Source of the DNA: Diaporthe sp. PMI_573
Taxonomy: Eukaryota; Ascomycota; Sordariomycetes; Diaporthales; Diaporthaceae
Direction: 5' to 3'
DNA length: 64,000 bases
Assembly: GCA_021399435.1 (NCBI GenBank)
Contig: JAJTUP010000026.1
Location: 744,001-808,000, forward strand
Shown here: piece after piece, positions 43,854 to 56,178 of the stretch
Position numbering within the stretch: the first letter of the stretch is position 1
How the letters are laid out: each line of letters opens with the position of its first letter
The notes under the pieces: generated by a model
Told to the model about the DNA's origin: nothing
Database searches by the model: none
What the model saw: the letters and a program-made list of their open reading frames with translations, nothing else
Position numbers and translations under genes: made by a program

Positions 43854-45122
43854 ATGAGGTCAGCGGCGTGTTTCGAAGCCAAGCCCTCCCGAATGTTCCT
43901 CCTCCTCGCCGTCCTCCTCGCCGGGGGCTTCTTCCACTTCCTCTGGAAAGCAGAAGCATCCTCCAACGAGCCCTGGATGCCCGACCCCGGCGCCCGCCTC
44001 TTCGCCCAGCAGCCCCTCCTGCCGCCCTCGCCCGACACGAGCATCACCACATATTCGCTGCCCCTCCGCACGAGGGGCCGCGACATCGTAGACGCCAATG
44101 GCCGCCGCTTCCAGCTCGCCAGCGTCAACTGGTACGGTGCCTCCGACGAGCTCTTCACCCCCGGCGGCCTCGACGTCCAGCACCGCTCCGTCATTGCAAA
44201 GACAATACGCAAGCTGGGCTTCAACAGCGTGAGGATGCCCTACGCCGACGAGCTGGTCATCCGGAACCCGCTCATCCTGCCCCACCTGCTGACCGCGAAC
44301 CCGGACCTGGTCGGCCTGCGCGCCATGGACATATTCGAGGCGTGCGTGCGCGCCCTGACCGACGAGGGCATCGCCGTCATAATCAACAACCACATCACAC
44401 ACGCCACCTGGTGCTGCGGGGCGGACCCCTGCGACGCGGGCTGGGCCAACGACCACCTCGGCCCGCTGTGCCGGATCAAGCAGACCGAGGAGGAGTGGAT
44501 ACAGCACTGGGAGGCCGTCATGGCCCGCTTCCTGGACGACCCCTACGTGATCGGCGCCGACCTGCGGAACGAGGTGCGCGGGGTCTGGGGCACCATGTCG
44601 TGGGACCGGTGGGCGACGGCGGCCGAGGTCGCGGGCAACAGGCTGCTGAAGCTGAAATCGGACTGGCTGATTCTCGTGGGCGGCACCGAGTCGGGCAATG
44701 ACCTGTCCGGGGCGCGTTCGCGGCCCGTCAGGCTCGACGTCCCGGAGAGGGTGGTCTACAGCGCGCACGTGTACGCGTGGTCCGGCTGGGGCAGCATGGA
44801 AGGCCGCTTCTCGAAGCGGGCCTACCCGTCCTTCGTCAGGGCCATGCAGGCGAACTGGGCGTACCTCATCGAGGACGACATCGCGCCCGTCTGGATCGGC
44901 GAGTTCGGCGCGCCGCAGCACCCGGGCCAGGGCGACGCCAACTACTGGGGGAACCTTCTGCGCTACCTCAAGGAGATCAATGCCGACTTTGGCTACTGGG
45001 CCATCAACCCGCGCAAGCCAAAGGATGACAAGAAGGAGACGTACTCGCTCGTCGAGGATGACTGGGTGACGCCGGTGCTGGACTACCGAATGCGGGACAT
45101 GACAGAGCTCATGCGGGCCTAG
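43854..45122 (+). CDS. Membrane-anchored GH5-type glycoside hydrolase
   Basis: Intronless frame of 422 residues. A short basic cytosolic stretch is followed by a hydrophobic segment (about 14-31, MFLLLAVLLAGGFFHFLW) with no obvious cleavage site, so it reads as a type II signal anchor with the enzyme in the Golgi lumen or outside the cell. The (beta/alpha)8 fold signatures of family 5 are present: GRRFQLASVNWYG, LGFNSVRMPYADE, the acid/base Glu240 in ADLRNEVRG, HVYAWSG, and the nucleophile Glu350 in VWIGEFGAP. The family hydrolyses beta-linked glucans, mannans or glycolipids; the exact substrate cannot be told. The open frame extends upstream to 43725 only through a TTG; the first ATG is 43854. 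A 475-codon open frame on the opposite strand is a GC-rich shadow. Confidence 0.9.
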   Translation: MRSAACFEAKPSRMFLLLAVLLAGGFFHFLWKAEASSNEPWMPDPGARLFAQQPLLPPSPDTSITTYSLPLRTRGRDIVDANGRRFQLASVNWYGASDELFTPGGLDVQHRSVIAKTIRKLGFNSVRMPYADELVIRNPLILPHLLTANPDLVGLRAMDIFEACVRALTDEGIAVIINNHITHATWCCGADPCDAGWANDHLGPLCRIKQTEEEWIQHWEAVMARFLDDPYVIGADLRNEVRGVWGTMSWDRWATAAEVAGNRLLKLKSDWLILVGGTESGNDLSGARSRPVRLDVPERVVYSAHVYAWSGWGSMEGRFSKRAYPSFVRAMQANWAYLIEDDIAPVWIGEFGAPQHPGQGDANYWGNLLRYLKEINADFGYWAINPRKPKDDKKETYSLVEDDWVTPVLDYRMRDMTELMRA

Positions 45123-46466
45123 TGTGTCCGCGAGGCGCTGGGATTCACCGTGGCCGCTGATCTGGAGAGAAGCCGACCAGCCCAGCTGAGCTTTCTGGTC
45201 AGCGAGCCACTGAGCTTGGAGCTTTGACGCTGGCACAAGCACCCGCCGGCGATGAGAATGGATCACGAATGAAGCCGGATATGGCATGGCAGGGCATGTA
45301 TATCACTTGCAGCTGCGACTAAGCATTGGCAAGTCGAGCTTTTCCGGGCGTTGGCATCCTGTCAGCATTGACGATTTGTTCCGCAAGGCGTTTGGTTTTG
45401 TTTGGTTTTGTTTGGTTACTTGGGCGCAATGCATTTATAGGAACTCGCATCCCGCGAGAAAAAGGATACAGAAAATTATGGAAATACCACCCATGATTAG
45501 CCGGTCAATTGCGGGGTAGAAGTTAGCGACAGAGGGGAAATGGGATGCACACACACACACCCCCTCTGTGCGTGGTTTGGTGTTTGTCTGGCCAGGGGCA
45601 CAACTGCAGAGAGTTAGAAATTGGAACCAGGAATAAACACCAACCGGGCGCTTCCATACAGCCTTGTTGTGTCACATTCAGCCCTGTCATGATTCTGATG
45701 GGACCGGGAGTTGTCCAGCGGTCCGGGGTTGGAAGAACAATGGCTCTGTACTCGACCCGCAACGGCAGGGATTGGGCTTCGTGTCGTTCTTAGTTGAGGT
45801 CTTATCGTGATAAAGCTCCCCCCCCCCTTTAAGGATGGGGCCACACGGGTCCTCACCCCCAACCTCGCCACAACTCGTCCGTCTTCCCCATTCCATAACA
45901 TACAAGCCTGCACATTTTCCGGTTTCCTACCAGGAGGCAGGCCTGATCAACCCACTTCCTTGCGACCCTCGTGCGTGTCTAAAGCAGCCTTGGCGTGTGC
46001 AAACGGACGAAAGCTTCCCGCCGTGACATGATAGCCAGGCTCATGCTGCGGTTCGCCCAACGGAGACATGTTTCCTGAAGGGTACGACGACCGGGAGATC
46101 TTGGGAGCCACACTGCGGAATAGCTAGCACACGGAGAAAAGCAGCTGAGTAAGTTGACCCGACCTAGGAGACAAACTACCTTTCTGCCTCGCGTGGAGCA
46201 TGTGCGGCTCACTTGGCCCAATGCAACTTCATCTCTTCCTCTCCCGTAGCCCACTGCGAGACTGCCCATGTGACCATCGTTACCTTCCTGCCGAGAGTTA
46301 CTGCATGGTCTTTTCCACCTTGCGTGTGCCCAAGTTTGTCCGCGTCATGGTTCGGGACACAGCAGGGTCTTGTCGATTGCCTCGCTAACGTCCTCACCAC
46401 TCAGCCTGGCAATCGACATAATCCTACCAACCCACAACCGATGTTATCACTCAGGACGTTGTCGCA
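45123..46466. other. Intergenic region between GH5 and CRT10-domain genes
   Basis: Holds the GH5 3' end, a 10-bp TTTGGTTTTG repeat at 45391-45418, a short (AC)n tract near 45548 and the leader of the CRT10-domain gene. No gene seen. Confidence 0.5.
45391..45418. repeat. 10-bp TTTGGTTTTG tandem repeat
   Basis: Nearly three copies in the GH5 3' flank, 270 nt after its stop. Confidence 0.8.
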
Positions 46467-49165
46467 ATGCCAGCTGCTAATACTCAGCCGGGAACTACTG
46501 GCAGGGGTTTCGTCCCCGGGTACACGGTGAAGTATCGCGGCTCGCAGAAGGCAGAGGATCGGTTTGGCCTCGGATGCGGCGAGGACATTTCGAACATGCT
46601 CCACGATCATGAAAATGAGCCGTATCCCCAGGACTTCTCCGGCCAATGGGAAGATTTTCCTCGGGTTGCAAGAGCACGCATGAACCTGACGGCGCTTTCT
46701 CAGCATTACGACTTGTATTTTGTGGCATACCAGGGTTTTGTGCACGTCTACCGCCTCGGTCGGGGTGTTAGGGTCGCGCTGGGGGAGCCCGAAGCGATAC
46801 TCGACCCAGACAAGAGCAAGACTGAAATGTCCAAATACGTCGCCGGCGGCATCAACCCCCGCTGCCCGCACGAGATGAACCACATGGTCGTGGGAGAGTT
46901 GGGGGATCAGGAGGTCCTCGTGGTTGGCAGGGACAACGGTGATGTCGAAGCCTGGTACACGGCGACGATTACGGAATACATCCAGAGGAAGAGTCGGAAT
47001 CAGCGCATGAGAAAATATCGGGACGAGACGAACGGCCGTGAACAGCAGGCAGACAGAGGACCACTGCCGCAACACCCGAGGCACTTCTTCTCAGACAACG
47101 TCGGCGCGTCAGCATGGGGCTTGGCTGTTCACAAGAAATCTCGCTTAATAGCGGTTTCGTCAAATGGTCATGAGGTGACCGTGTTCGCGTTCGCGCTGAA
47201 CGGCAGCGAGGACGCCGTCAGCGGAGCATGGTTGGACAGCGTCGATGTTGTTCACAAGGGCGTGGGCGACAGAGATACTTCGAAAGGTGACAGACACATT
47301 GGCAACCCACCAGCGCAATGCGGAAAGGACAGGGTCACAACACAACTACCGGAGCCCAAGCCGAGGATGCTTACTGACAGGATGGATGGACCTGGCGCCA
47401 GGAGAAACAAGGCACATAAGAAGGCCGATGTCAGACAAACGCAGATGCCAGTCGAAGAAGCCGCACAGAAAATCGACATGCTGAATCAAAGGTTGCGAGC
47501 ACGGCAGCGGACGTGGAGAATCGTGCTGTCCTTTGGGGTCGAGGCGTCCAACATGCCAAGCATCGCATTTTGCGACGATGCCGACGGGAATGGCAACCGG
47601 ATTGCTGCGATTGACATCAATGGTTATCTCTACGTTGCTGGTATTTGGGACATCGCTCGAAAACCCATCAGGATCCCTCCCCACAACGTGCAGTTTCCGG
47701 GCGGAAGACGTTATAGGTTTGTCCGCGGCTGGAATGTGCTACCCGTCATGGATGCGCAGTTGCTACCCACCGAAACGATTCACGCAGCCCTGGGCCTGCA
47801 CCCACACAAGTGCGTTCATCGAACAAAGACAGCCCGTGGTGCTTGGCAGGATATATCCAGATGCATGTCAGAGGTCCGGTACGACGCCGCCTCAAGGAGG
47901 CATAAACACCGTATCGCCGCGTTTGAGTCCGGGGATCACAGCGAGGACACCGACGGCATCGCCAGGGATACATTTTCCCTCGTGGATTTCGAGGAACCAG
48001 CCACCATTACGCCGCGTCTCTCCGATAACATTTGGCATCCGGTCTACGACCCAAACGACGGCATCGATCTCGACAACAGACGCCCTGTGCGCCTGGCCAT
48101 GACAATAGTGCCCTACTCGGGGACTCACTTCACCGAGCTCGCCACACCCGAATCGCTGGTTGAGTTTGCGGGGATCAGGGGTGCGGCGAGGCGAGCACAC
48201 GACCTGCATGTGCCCCTCAACATCAGTCAGTTCCGGCAGAACGCCCAGCGATGGGGCGGGGAAGACCTGCTACGAGACATCAGTTTCCTGCGATTCAACG
48301 AGGAGGACGTGGAGATGCTCGCCCTTGGTGAGACGGACACAATTAAGAGCACTGGTGTTGTGTGCCATCAGTGAGTACCCTGATGCCATGTGCGTTTGTG
48401 GGCTTAGTCCCTCTTGATATTTCGGCACTGACTATTAACCATAGTGTGTTGGACAACGTCAACACAAACAGCACTGACCCTCCGTGGGACATGAATTTTG
48501 GCAAGAGGTGCAGCATGCTCCTCACCGTTCCGGAGCTTCATCTTGTGATCATGGGTTCCATGTGCGGACGCGTTGCACTCATTACGCTCACGAAGCCTCC
48601 ACATGCGGAGAACGCACCCCGGCGTGCCTTCCGTGTTGATGCCGTCCTACCTTTCCAGTATGAAGAGGAGACCTCTGAGCGCCCATTTGTCTGTTTGTTA
48701 GGCATAGCGGTCTCGCCAATGCCCGAACCCCGCTCGCAAGGTCTCGAACTGAGGCGGCGCCGGCAAGTGGGGAAGGGAGGCACGAGGACGGTTGAGCCAG
48801 AATCGCCGAGGCGGTGGAGGCTGATCCTCAATTATCAAGACCACACGGTCATGCAGTACGATATCGTGAAACGGGATCAGGGTGAAGCGGGCTCATGGGA
48901 CGACTTTGCGGGTTCGAGGGTGCATTCCCGTAGGTACAAGACCGAGGACAGCGACACGTACGATGACTCGGACTCGTGGGCTGATTCCTCGGAGGACGAG
49001 GATATCACCATAGGGATGGGCCAGGACCCACACGAGCACATGGTTGTGGAGGATGTCATGGACGCGATGCTGGACGACCTCGCGCACGAGGAGCTCGAGG
49101 CAGTTTTTGGGGGCCTGGGGGACGACGGCGAGGAGGTCGACTTTCCTGACATGCAGATCGCCTGA
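46467..49165 (+). CDS. CRT10-domain protein
   Basis: Exons 46467-48370 and 48445-49165 encode 874 residues. The 74-nt intron (GTGAGT...CACTGAC...CCATAG) joins GVVCH to HVLDNVNTN. The N terminus contains the stretch MNLTALSQHYDLYFVAYQGFVHVYRL, typical of CRT10-type propeller proteins. Further blade-like blocks are MVVGELGDQEVLVVGRDNGDVEAW, SAWGLAVHKKSRLIAVSSNGHEVTVF, RIAAIDINGYLYVAGIWD and HLVIMGSMCGRVALI. A basic, disordered insert lies at about 285-340, and a strongly acidic tail (about 815-870) ends the protein. Yeast Crt10 is a nuclear regulator that represses ribonucleotide reductase genes; conservation of that role in filamentous fungi is not established. The ATG at 46467 follows an in-frame-free leader. 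Confidence 0.75.
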
Positions 49166-51218
49166 GAAGGCTGCTGGATGGCTGTTTCGGTTCTGGATAC
49201 GGTGTGCCCTGTGCGTGTGAAGAGTATCGCAGTTGTCTCTGGCTTTACAACATCTGGCCGGGTTGGAAGATATGCGGCAGAGAAGCATTGCCGGGTGTTG
49301 GGGTTTGGGGCAAGCGGGGCTATGGATCAATGCAAGCTTTGAAAGTTCTCGATAACGAAGAGCGAGTGCAGTGTGATTGCTTTTATTACCCTCTTTAATT
49401 GTAAACCTAGTCTGAGAGTCACCCCATAGCCCTGAGGAGCCGCTGAGCAAGCACCCTCGCGATGATACCCTCCCGGCCCCTCCAGCCTCGATGATGTGGC
49501 ATTGGGATGTCGTGAGATTATTCATAGGCCGCAGTTTTGGTAGAACATCTCACGGACAGTCGCTCGGATACATTTGATTGCTTCAAGAAGCTTCTCGCTC
49601 GGACAGTCAACATGCTGCGCCGTGAGAGCGCAGACTGGCTATGTACACATTGACCATGACCATGTATCTTAGCCTGGGCGATCTCCGAGGTCAGGTCGGC
49701 ATGTAGCTTGCATATCCTTTTCAACTTGCACGTTGCATGCATCGCCGGCCGATCTGCGCCTGTCCAGCGTTGGGATGGAAACCATTCTATGCTCGGTCGT
49801 TGACCAGATGACCGTGAGGTGTGGTTTCCAGAGCAAATGAAACGACCCTTGCCTAGATGCCCCATAGATGATCCACTGAAGGCCGAGTTGCGGCTTTCGA
49901 GACCCGGCACAACAAGGTCGTCTCCAGCAAGAGCCACCAAGCGTAGGCCAACTGTGTATGTGGCAAGTCGGGCCAGTTCAACCTGCGCTGGCTCGGTTCG
50001 TGAAGAGCTGTCTCGCTCACTTCAGTGCCTCCGCCCTTCCTGTCTTATTCACGATTGAGTTGATCGTCGACGATCAGGCCCGACACATAACCATTGTGCA
50101 TGCCCACATCAAAGGACAAAACAAATCCCACCACTGAGACCGCGAGGAGGAAAGGAAATTGCTTGGTATATTTCGAGGCAAGGCCACGACGTGTCAAGAT
50201 GACGAGATGGCCGTGTTGCTCCCATGCGTATGGCCGATGATCATGGCCCAGAATGGCGTCAAATCCGGCAGAGGCTGGTGGGACCCGGGGAGGAGGGAGG
50301 CGGGGCCTCCTAAACGGGGATTGCAGGCATCGGCAGTGTCTCGGGACTCGAGCTTCGACCGAGCTTCGACGAGCTTGATTTTCCCGCTGTCAATCCAGGC
50401 CCACCGGCCCACCAGCCCCTTGGAAGCATGCTGAGCACCCTTCCTGGGGGGGACTTCATCTCGAATAAACCAGGAACTGACCAGAAATCGGGTGGTGGAG
50501 GGAGGTGGCACTGCGCATGACGGGTAGGCATTATTTTCACACTAAACTTTTGCCTGGAGAGGCTCAGCCTTGTCCCAAAACGAGCGACGGACCTGGGGTC
50601 TTAGTCAAGCCCGTTGTTGGTATTTGGGAACCTTGACTGCAAGCAGCAACGGATGAACACGCTGACTCGGACTTGGCGTTCCTTGATCTTCCAAACAGAG
50701 AATCTGGGAGACGGCAGTACCAAAGGAGAGACAGGCGATGCTGCCGCCGGCAGAGTCAATGGGAAAACGTGCACAAAGCAGGCATGTTCCTTTTGGGACG
50801 TCCAGTGCCATCAAAACGAAGCGGCCTCACGTAGATGGGCTGCCATTTCCCATCAATCGGGGCACGGCTCCGGGGCAGTGAGCGGATTGGTGGGCCTTGT
50901 TTAATTTGCGTTCGCTCTGCTTGAAACACGCCTTAGGTCCCCATGTGGATGCCGTCGAGTCGGGTCCAGCCGAACCACGCTCAGGGGCCGGATACGTGTG
51001 GGAAGCCCGTCGAGAATATAACCTCTCGAGGGCGATCGCTGTGGTGCTTACCTTGCAGAGCTCACCTCCCCTTCGGCCTTGCCTCTCTACTCAAATACAC
51101 AGCCTCTTCGTCTCTGAGCCCCTGGTGCTCCCGACCGTCGTTCGTTAGCATCCTGACTCGATATTTATACAACCAAAAGACCTGCACATAGCCAAGTGAG
51201 ACCTCGACGACAGCCGAA
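49166..51218. other. Intergenic region upstream of GH12
   Basis: About 2 kb. Contains the 3' end of the CRT10-domain transcript and, at the right end, the GH12 promoter: an AATATAA element at about 51014-51020 roughly 200 nt before the ATG, with a second AT-rich ATATTTATAC at 51161-51170. Nothing else recognised. Confidence 0.5.
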
Positions 51219-52018
51219 ATGAAGTTCACCGCTGAAATCGCCTCCCTCGTGCTGGCCGCGACCTCGGCCACGGCTGCCCCCTCGGTCAAGCGGGCGACCG
51301 AGATATCGTGCGATTCCTTCGGCTCCAAGGAGGCCGGCCCGTACACCATCTACCACAACAACTGGGGTGCGGCTCAAGCCACCTCTGGCAAGCAGTGCAC
51401 CTCGTTCGACAGCATCGACGGAACCACTGTGGCCTGGGAGACCAGCTGGAACTGGCAGGGCGGCTCCACCTCGGTCAAGTCCTACTCCAACGCGGCCCTG
51501 GAGAACGTCGGCAAGCAGCTGAGCGCTGTCAAGTCCATCCCTTCCACTTGGAAGTGGACGTGAGTTTTCTGCCCCCGAGAGTGCGGCCGAGGCAGGCGCG
51601 GGCTAACAATGGGCACAGCTACTCCAACACTGACGTCGTCGCCGACGTGTCATATGACCTGTGGCTCGCCCCGACCCAGGGGGGCACCAACTCGTACGAG
51701 ATCATGGTCTGGCTGGCAGCGTACGGCGGTGCGGGCCCCATCTCGTCGACGGGCGCTGCCATTGCGACGCCGACCATTGGGTCAACCTCGTTCAAGCTGT
51801 TTGAGGGCCCCAACGGTGACACTACGGTCTACTCGTTCGTGGCCGACTCGCCCGTCGAGGACTTCTCGGGAGACATGATGGACTTCCTCAACTACCTCGT
51901 CCAGAACCAGGGCGTCTCGGACAGCAACTGGATCACCAGCCTGCAGGCCGGAACCGAGCCCTTCACCGGCTCCGAGACCGTCTTCAAGACCACGGCCTAC
52001 TCCCTCACCGTCTCCTAA
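51219..52018 (+). CDS. Secreted GH12 endo-beta-glucanase / xyloglucanase
   Basis: Exons 51219-51559 and 51619-52018 encode 246 residues, the usual length for family 12. The 59-nt intron (GTGAGT...GGCTAAC...GCACAG) restores [19 protein letters not shown]. Residues 1-20 form a signal peptide ([20 protein letters not shown]), followed by a possible Lys-Arg propeptide site at 24-25. Family hallmarks are YTIYHNNWG near 42-50, the nucleophile Glu141 in [25 protein letters not shown], and the acid/base Glu227 in [10 protein letters not shown]. It cuts beta-1,4-glucan or xyloglucan of plant walls outside the cell. No carbohydrate-binding module is present. Expression control by carbon source is typical of the family, but I did not prove any site here. 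Confidence 0.95.
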
Positions 52019-52172
52019 GCCTTTGTTGAGTGGCGGGTGGAGAGCGTGCATGGTGGCGGCCTTTTGCCCCTCTTCTTTTTTGGAAGAGAGAAGGAGAGAT
52101 TCGATTGTATATAGTGCGATGGCAGGCTGGTTGGAAGTACAAGTCCCGAGCCAAACAAGTCAAAGATCTGAA

Positions 52173-52178
52173 ATAAAG
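52173..52178 (+). terminator. AATAAA poly(A) signal of the GH12 gene
   Basis: AATAAA 155 nt after the GH12 stop codon, followed by GGCAAAAAAACC. Confidence 0.55.
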
Positions 52179-52752
52179 GCAAAAAAACCTGGGAATGAAG
52201 ATGAAAGTCATTATTGGTGAATCTCGACAAAGGAAAGCGTGCGGGGGCCTGGGCGAGGTAGGTCCGAGGTCATACGACGTACTTGAGTAGATAATTAGGC
52301 GGCTCAAAGTCATGGCTAGCAGGTTGCTTGGCCGGTGCGGAAGGCTGCACGGTGCAACCGGGAGCTGTGGGTCGGGTTGTGGGCTCGCCAGACCCTGAGG
52401 AAGAAGGGCTTTCGAAACAAAGCACTTGCTTGCTCGTGGTTCTCGGACGAGCACCTACCTGCCTGCCTGAACATGTTGGAGGGGGTGGGCCACCATAGTA
52501 AGCAGGGCGTCAACGCATCAGCCCATGGGCGCATGCCGTGCCAGCCATTCGGAAACGCGCCGTGGCAGATCAGGCTGGGCATGCACGCGCGGTACGTGTC
52601 GTGCCGCGGCCCGCATCATCATCGACCCCCGGCCCCAAGTCCGTTGTCGTGATATTTGCGGCGGCGTGGGGAGGGACGCGCCTTTCTGAAGCGGTGTCTT
52701 GTGACAGGCAAGGACGTCTCTTATCTCTGGCCGCCCAGGCGCGAGAGGAGGC

Positions 52753-52788
52753 GAGCTGAGGCGGGCTGAGGCGGGCTGAGGCGGGCTA
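52753..52788. repeat. 10-bp GCGGGCTGAG tandem repeat
   Basis: Three copies of GCGGGCTGAG with a degenerate leading copy. Confidence 0.8.
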
Positions 52789-53810
52789 GCTGCTGCCACA
52801 CGACTGGTGCGGTACAGATTGCATTACCGGCGCTCTGGATTCCAGATGCAGGTCGCCTGGCTGGTCTCCTGCAGCCGCTCGATCCACCCGAGCCCAGACT
52901 GTGGGGTGCTGCGCGCAATGCGGCCCCGTGGGGAACCCGGCCTGCCCGGCTGGCCGTGTCTCGCCCGGGTGCACCGTGTCCCTATCCTAATCGCAACTGA
53001 AGGGACTGTACAGCCTGTAGACCACACAGTACTGGCGGCACTAGCGATGGCCGACCAGGTCCCCTGCTCTGCCTTGCAGGGTTGTCCTCCCGAGATAAGG
53101 AAATGTTCCCTCCTTGGCATACCGTAATTGTCCAGTATAATCGTCAGTCAACTTGCCTGTTGGCTGTTCCATGATATCTTTGGGCCAACGCAGGGGCGCC
53201 CGGTTTGATTGCACAACGGACTTGGCTGCCTTCCCTCCTAGCTGCTCCATTGCGCCGACAATGGTGGTTTCGGAGTTTGGCCTTGGTGGCCAGCCAGCAG
53301 CCCCTTTTTGGTACAGCACGGCGCGTGGCTCACATCGCAACACCTCTCGGCAGCATTGGTTTTCAGACAATGTAGATTCTCAAAAGTTGGATTTCAACGG
53401 GCACACCACTCCAGCCACGGGTGTGTCGCTGTCTTCACACAGGTTTCATTCACTTCAACACTTCTTTAGGTGTAAAATGGGTATAATTGAAGATATCCTA
53501 GACAAAAGGCCAACCCTGACCCAACAAACCTCGGAAGCGCCTGTCCGAGAATGGTCCACATGCTCGAGTAGTAAAAGGCACGAGCCTGAAAGCACAAGCA
53601 CCACTCCAACTTTTGTACCCTAATCCCATGAGTCTGTGGGGGAGGGGGGGGGGAAACAAAGCCCACCCACGCCCCTATGCCAGGAAATTCCATCCAAAGT
53701 GTTCTCTATCCTCAAGACACGCTGCTCGAAACTAAGTACCAATTTTCAAAAGTATCATCATGTATTATTATGAAAGCCACAGGGAAAAGGTAAAACACGC
53801 GAGGCGCCCT

Positions 53811-55564
53811 TCATTGCGGCCTGTCGTTGTTGGATCTCTCGTTGATCGACCTCTCGTTGTTGGACCGATCCGACGATCCGACCGCCCGCTTCTCCGCCTC
53901 TTCGCTGCCCCTGGAGGCGGACGCGGTGCCGTTCGCCAGTATTTGGTGCTCCTCGATGCCGTGCTGGGGAACCAGGCCGACGCCATCGATACGTTGCTCC
54001 TGTTGGGCGGGAGTCCAGGCCAGGAAGTCTCGGCGAACCTCGACGTAGTCGTAGGCTGTTGACACGGACGGGTTAGTATGATGGGAAAAGAGGAGCGACT
54101 AGATGTTGGAAGACTCCTGGTCGGGAAGAAACACATACCAAACTCTCCGTGCTGGTCGTCGTCCATACCCAGCAACTCAGCCTCCTCGCTGGCTCGGAGC
54201 TTCAGCCCGGGGATGAGATCAATGATCTTGGCAATGATGGCGGACACGACAAAGGCATAGCCCGAGCAGGCCACGATGTACGCGATCTGAATGTACAGCT
54301 GCTTGTAGTTGTGGTCCAGCCAGCCGCCCGTGATGACGCCGGTGTTGACGCCGTCCAGGCCGATGATGTAGCCGGCGCCGAAGAGCGCATTGAAGATGAG
54401 GCCGACGATGCCGCCGATGCCGTGCTCGGCAAACACATCAAGGGAGTCGTCGATGCCAACCAGGAACTTGATCTTGGTGCCGAAATTGCAGCAGATACCG
54501 GTGACCACACCGAGAACGACAGACGCCCACGGCGGGATGAACCCAGATGCCGGGGTGGCGGCCACGAGACCCGAGATGGTGCCGGAGCACCAGCCGACGA
54601 GGGACCACTTCTTGGCCAGGCGGAAATCGAGGAGGCACCAGGTCATGGCCGCAAACATGGCGGTCAGGCACGAGTTCCAGCAGGCCATTGTGGCGCGGAG
54701 ATTGGCACCGAAGGCGGAGCCACCGTTGAAGCCGAGCCAGCCAAACCACAGGAGGATGGTGCCCAGGAGGATCAGGGAAATGTTGTGGGGGCGGAAGTTG
54801 AGCATCATCTTCTCATTTCGACGCCCGAGGACCCACGAATAGGCGAGTGCCGACATGCCGGAGCCGATCTCGACGGGGCCGCCGCCGGCGTAGTCGAGGA
54901 CGCCGTAATTGAAGGCCCAGCCGTTGATGTTCCAGACCCAGCAGGCGATGGGGCAGTAAACCAGGGTGGCCCAGAAGAAGGTAAAGACCATGGCCGGGAG
55001 GACGCGGCCGCGCTCGGCGGTGGCGCCGACAACGAGGGCGGCGGTGACGGCGCAGAACTGCATCTGGTAGAAGGAGTACAGGAGCTCGGGGATCAGGGGC
55101 GAGCCCGGCGAGGGCGTCGCGAGGGTGTTCATGAGGCCGAAGTGGTGCAGGTCGCCGATGAAGCCGTTAGTGGCGACAGAGCTGAAGGCGAGCGAGTAGC
55201 CCCAGAAGTACCACTGGAAGATGATGACGGAAAAGGACATCATGACGACCCAGATCATCGAGAGGGCGGATTTTCTTCGAGCGAGGCCGGAGTAGAGAAA
55301 CGCGATGCCGGGCATCATGATCAACACCATGCACGAGGCCACAATGATAAAGGCCTGGTCACCGGATTGATACCACTGGTTCAGGTTCTCGGTAGCTAGG
55401 AGAGACTGTCAGCTACTAAGCACTACGGGTTGATGACAAGGACGACAGCAGCAGCAGCAGTGCCGAGTCCTCTTCGGGGTTGTCTGCTACACACCAGAAT
55501 CACCACCGGTCTCCTCGTTGGTGCCATTGAAGACGGCCGGTGCTCCGATCCATGAGTACGACAT
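53811..55564 (-). CDS. Ammonium transporter, Mep1/Mep3-like (E-H pore type)
   Basis: Minus-strand exons 55564-55495, 55395-54139 and 54055-53811 encode 523 residues. Introns of 99 nt (GTGTGT...AGCTGAC...CCTAG) and 83 nt (GTATGT...ACTAAC...CAACAG) keep frame and restore GGDSATENLNQWY and HGEFAYDYVEVRRDFLAW. Eleven hydrophobic helices and the family signature DYAGGGPVEIGSGMSALAYS are present. The first pore His of the twin-His pair is Glu199 here, while the second, in DVFAEHGIGG, is His348. This Glu-His pair is the Mep1/Mep3 pattern of yeast; Mep2-type sensors keep both His. The cytosolic tail (about 440-523) includes the conserved ELLGMDDDQHGEFAYDYVEV and ends in an Asn/Arg/Glu/Ser-rich stretch. 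Regulation by nitrogen status through GATA factors is usual for the family. Confidence 0.94.
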
Positions 55565-56150
55565 GGCGCCGGAGTGAATGGAACCTTGTTTGCTGGTGAA
55601 GCTGACAGTATCACCGCTGCTTTGTCGGGGTGAGGGTCGGCCAGGTGGGAGCGGTGGGTTGAGAAGAGAGGAGGTAAGGAGCAATGTAAGCCTTCCCCTC
55701 TGGCTTATTGGTCTGTGTGTATGTATGTATGTATGTGTGTGGGAGGGTGGGCGGGTGTGTGGGTGCCGCGACTTTTAAGCTGTCGAGGTGTGACGGCGTA
55801 CGACAGGAGGCCCAGTCGACAGAGTCAAGAAGGGGAGGGTGAGGGTCAAGGGCCCGCCAAGGGTGGTTGAAAGAGGGATGAGAGTGGTAATATATGAAAG
55901 CTAACAAGATGGACCAAGCATGCGTTCTTGGTGATCTCTTGTGGATTGCGGTGGGCCAGGAAGAAGAGAGATGCGTGGGAGACTAACACAGGGGGCCCAT
56001 GTCCCGATGTTCGATGCAGGTCGTGAGGCTTGATCCAGGAGGGCGATAGGAAGAAAAGTCCCCGGGTTCTTTTCTTGGAGGCGCACTCCAAACCAACTCC
56101 AGCTAGTAACAGTAGTGTAGTTAGTCCTCGGCCGACCAACAGGCTGGGGC

Positions 56151-56178
56151 TGGCTGGCCTGGCTGGCCTGGCTGGCTT
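56151..56178. repeat. GGCTGGCCT-type tandem repeat
   Basis: Short imperfect tandem repeat of CTGGCCTGG/CTGG units. Confidence 0.7.

Larger units (their letters stand above)
52019..53810. other. Intergenic region between GH12 and ammonium transporter
   Basis: Both neighbours end here (convergent). Includes the GH12 3' UTR, a 10-bp repeat near 52753-52788 and a CACACAGTACTGG motif near 53022. No gene recognised. Confidence 0.5.

Noticed and set aside
43860..45287. 475-codon open frame on the minus strand opposite the GH5 gene
   Set aside because: GC-rich third positions of the real gene make the antisense frame open; it has no family features and opens without a convincing ATG and promoter.
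54149..55399. 416-codon plus-strand frame opposite the ammonium transporter
   Set aside because: Asp/Gly/Glu-rich composition typical of an antisense shadow of a GC-rich membrane-protein gene; the minus-strand gene is certain.
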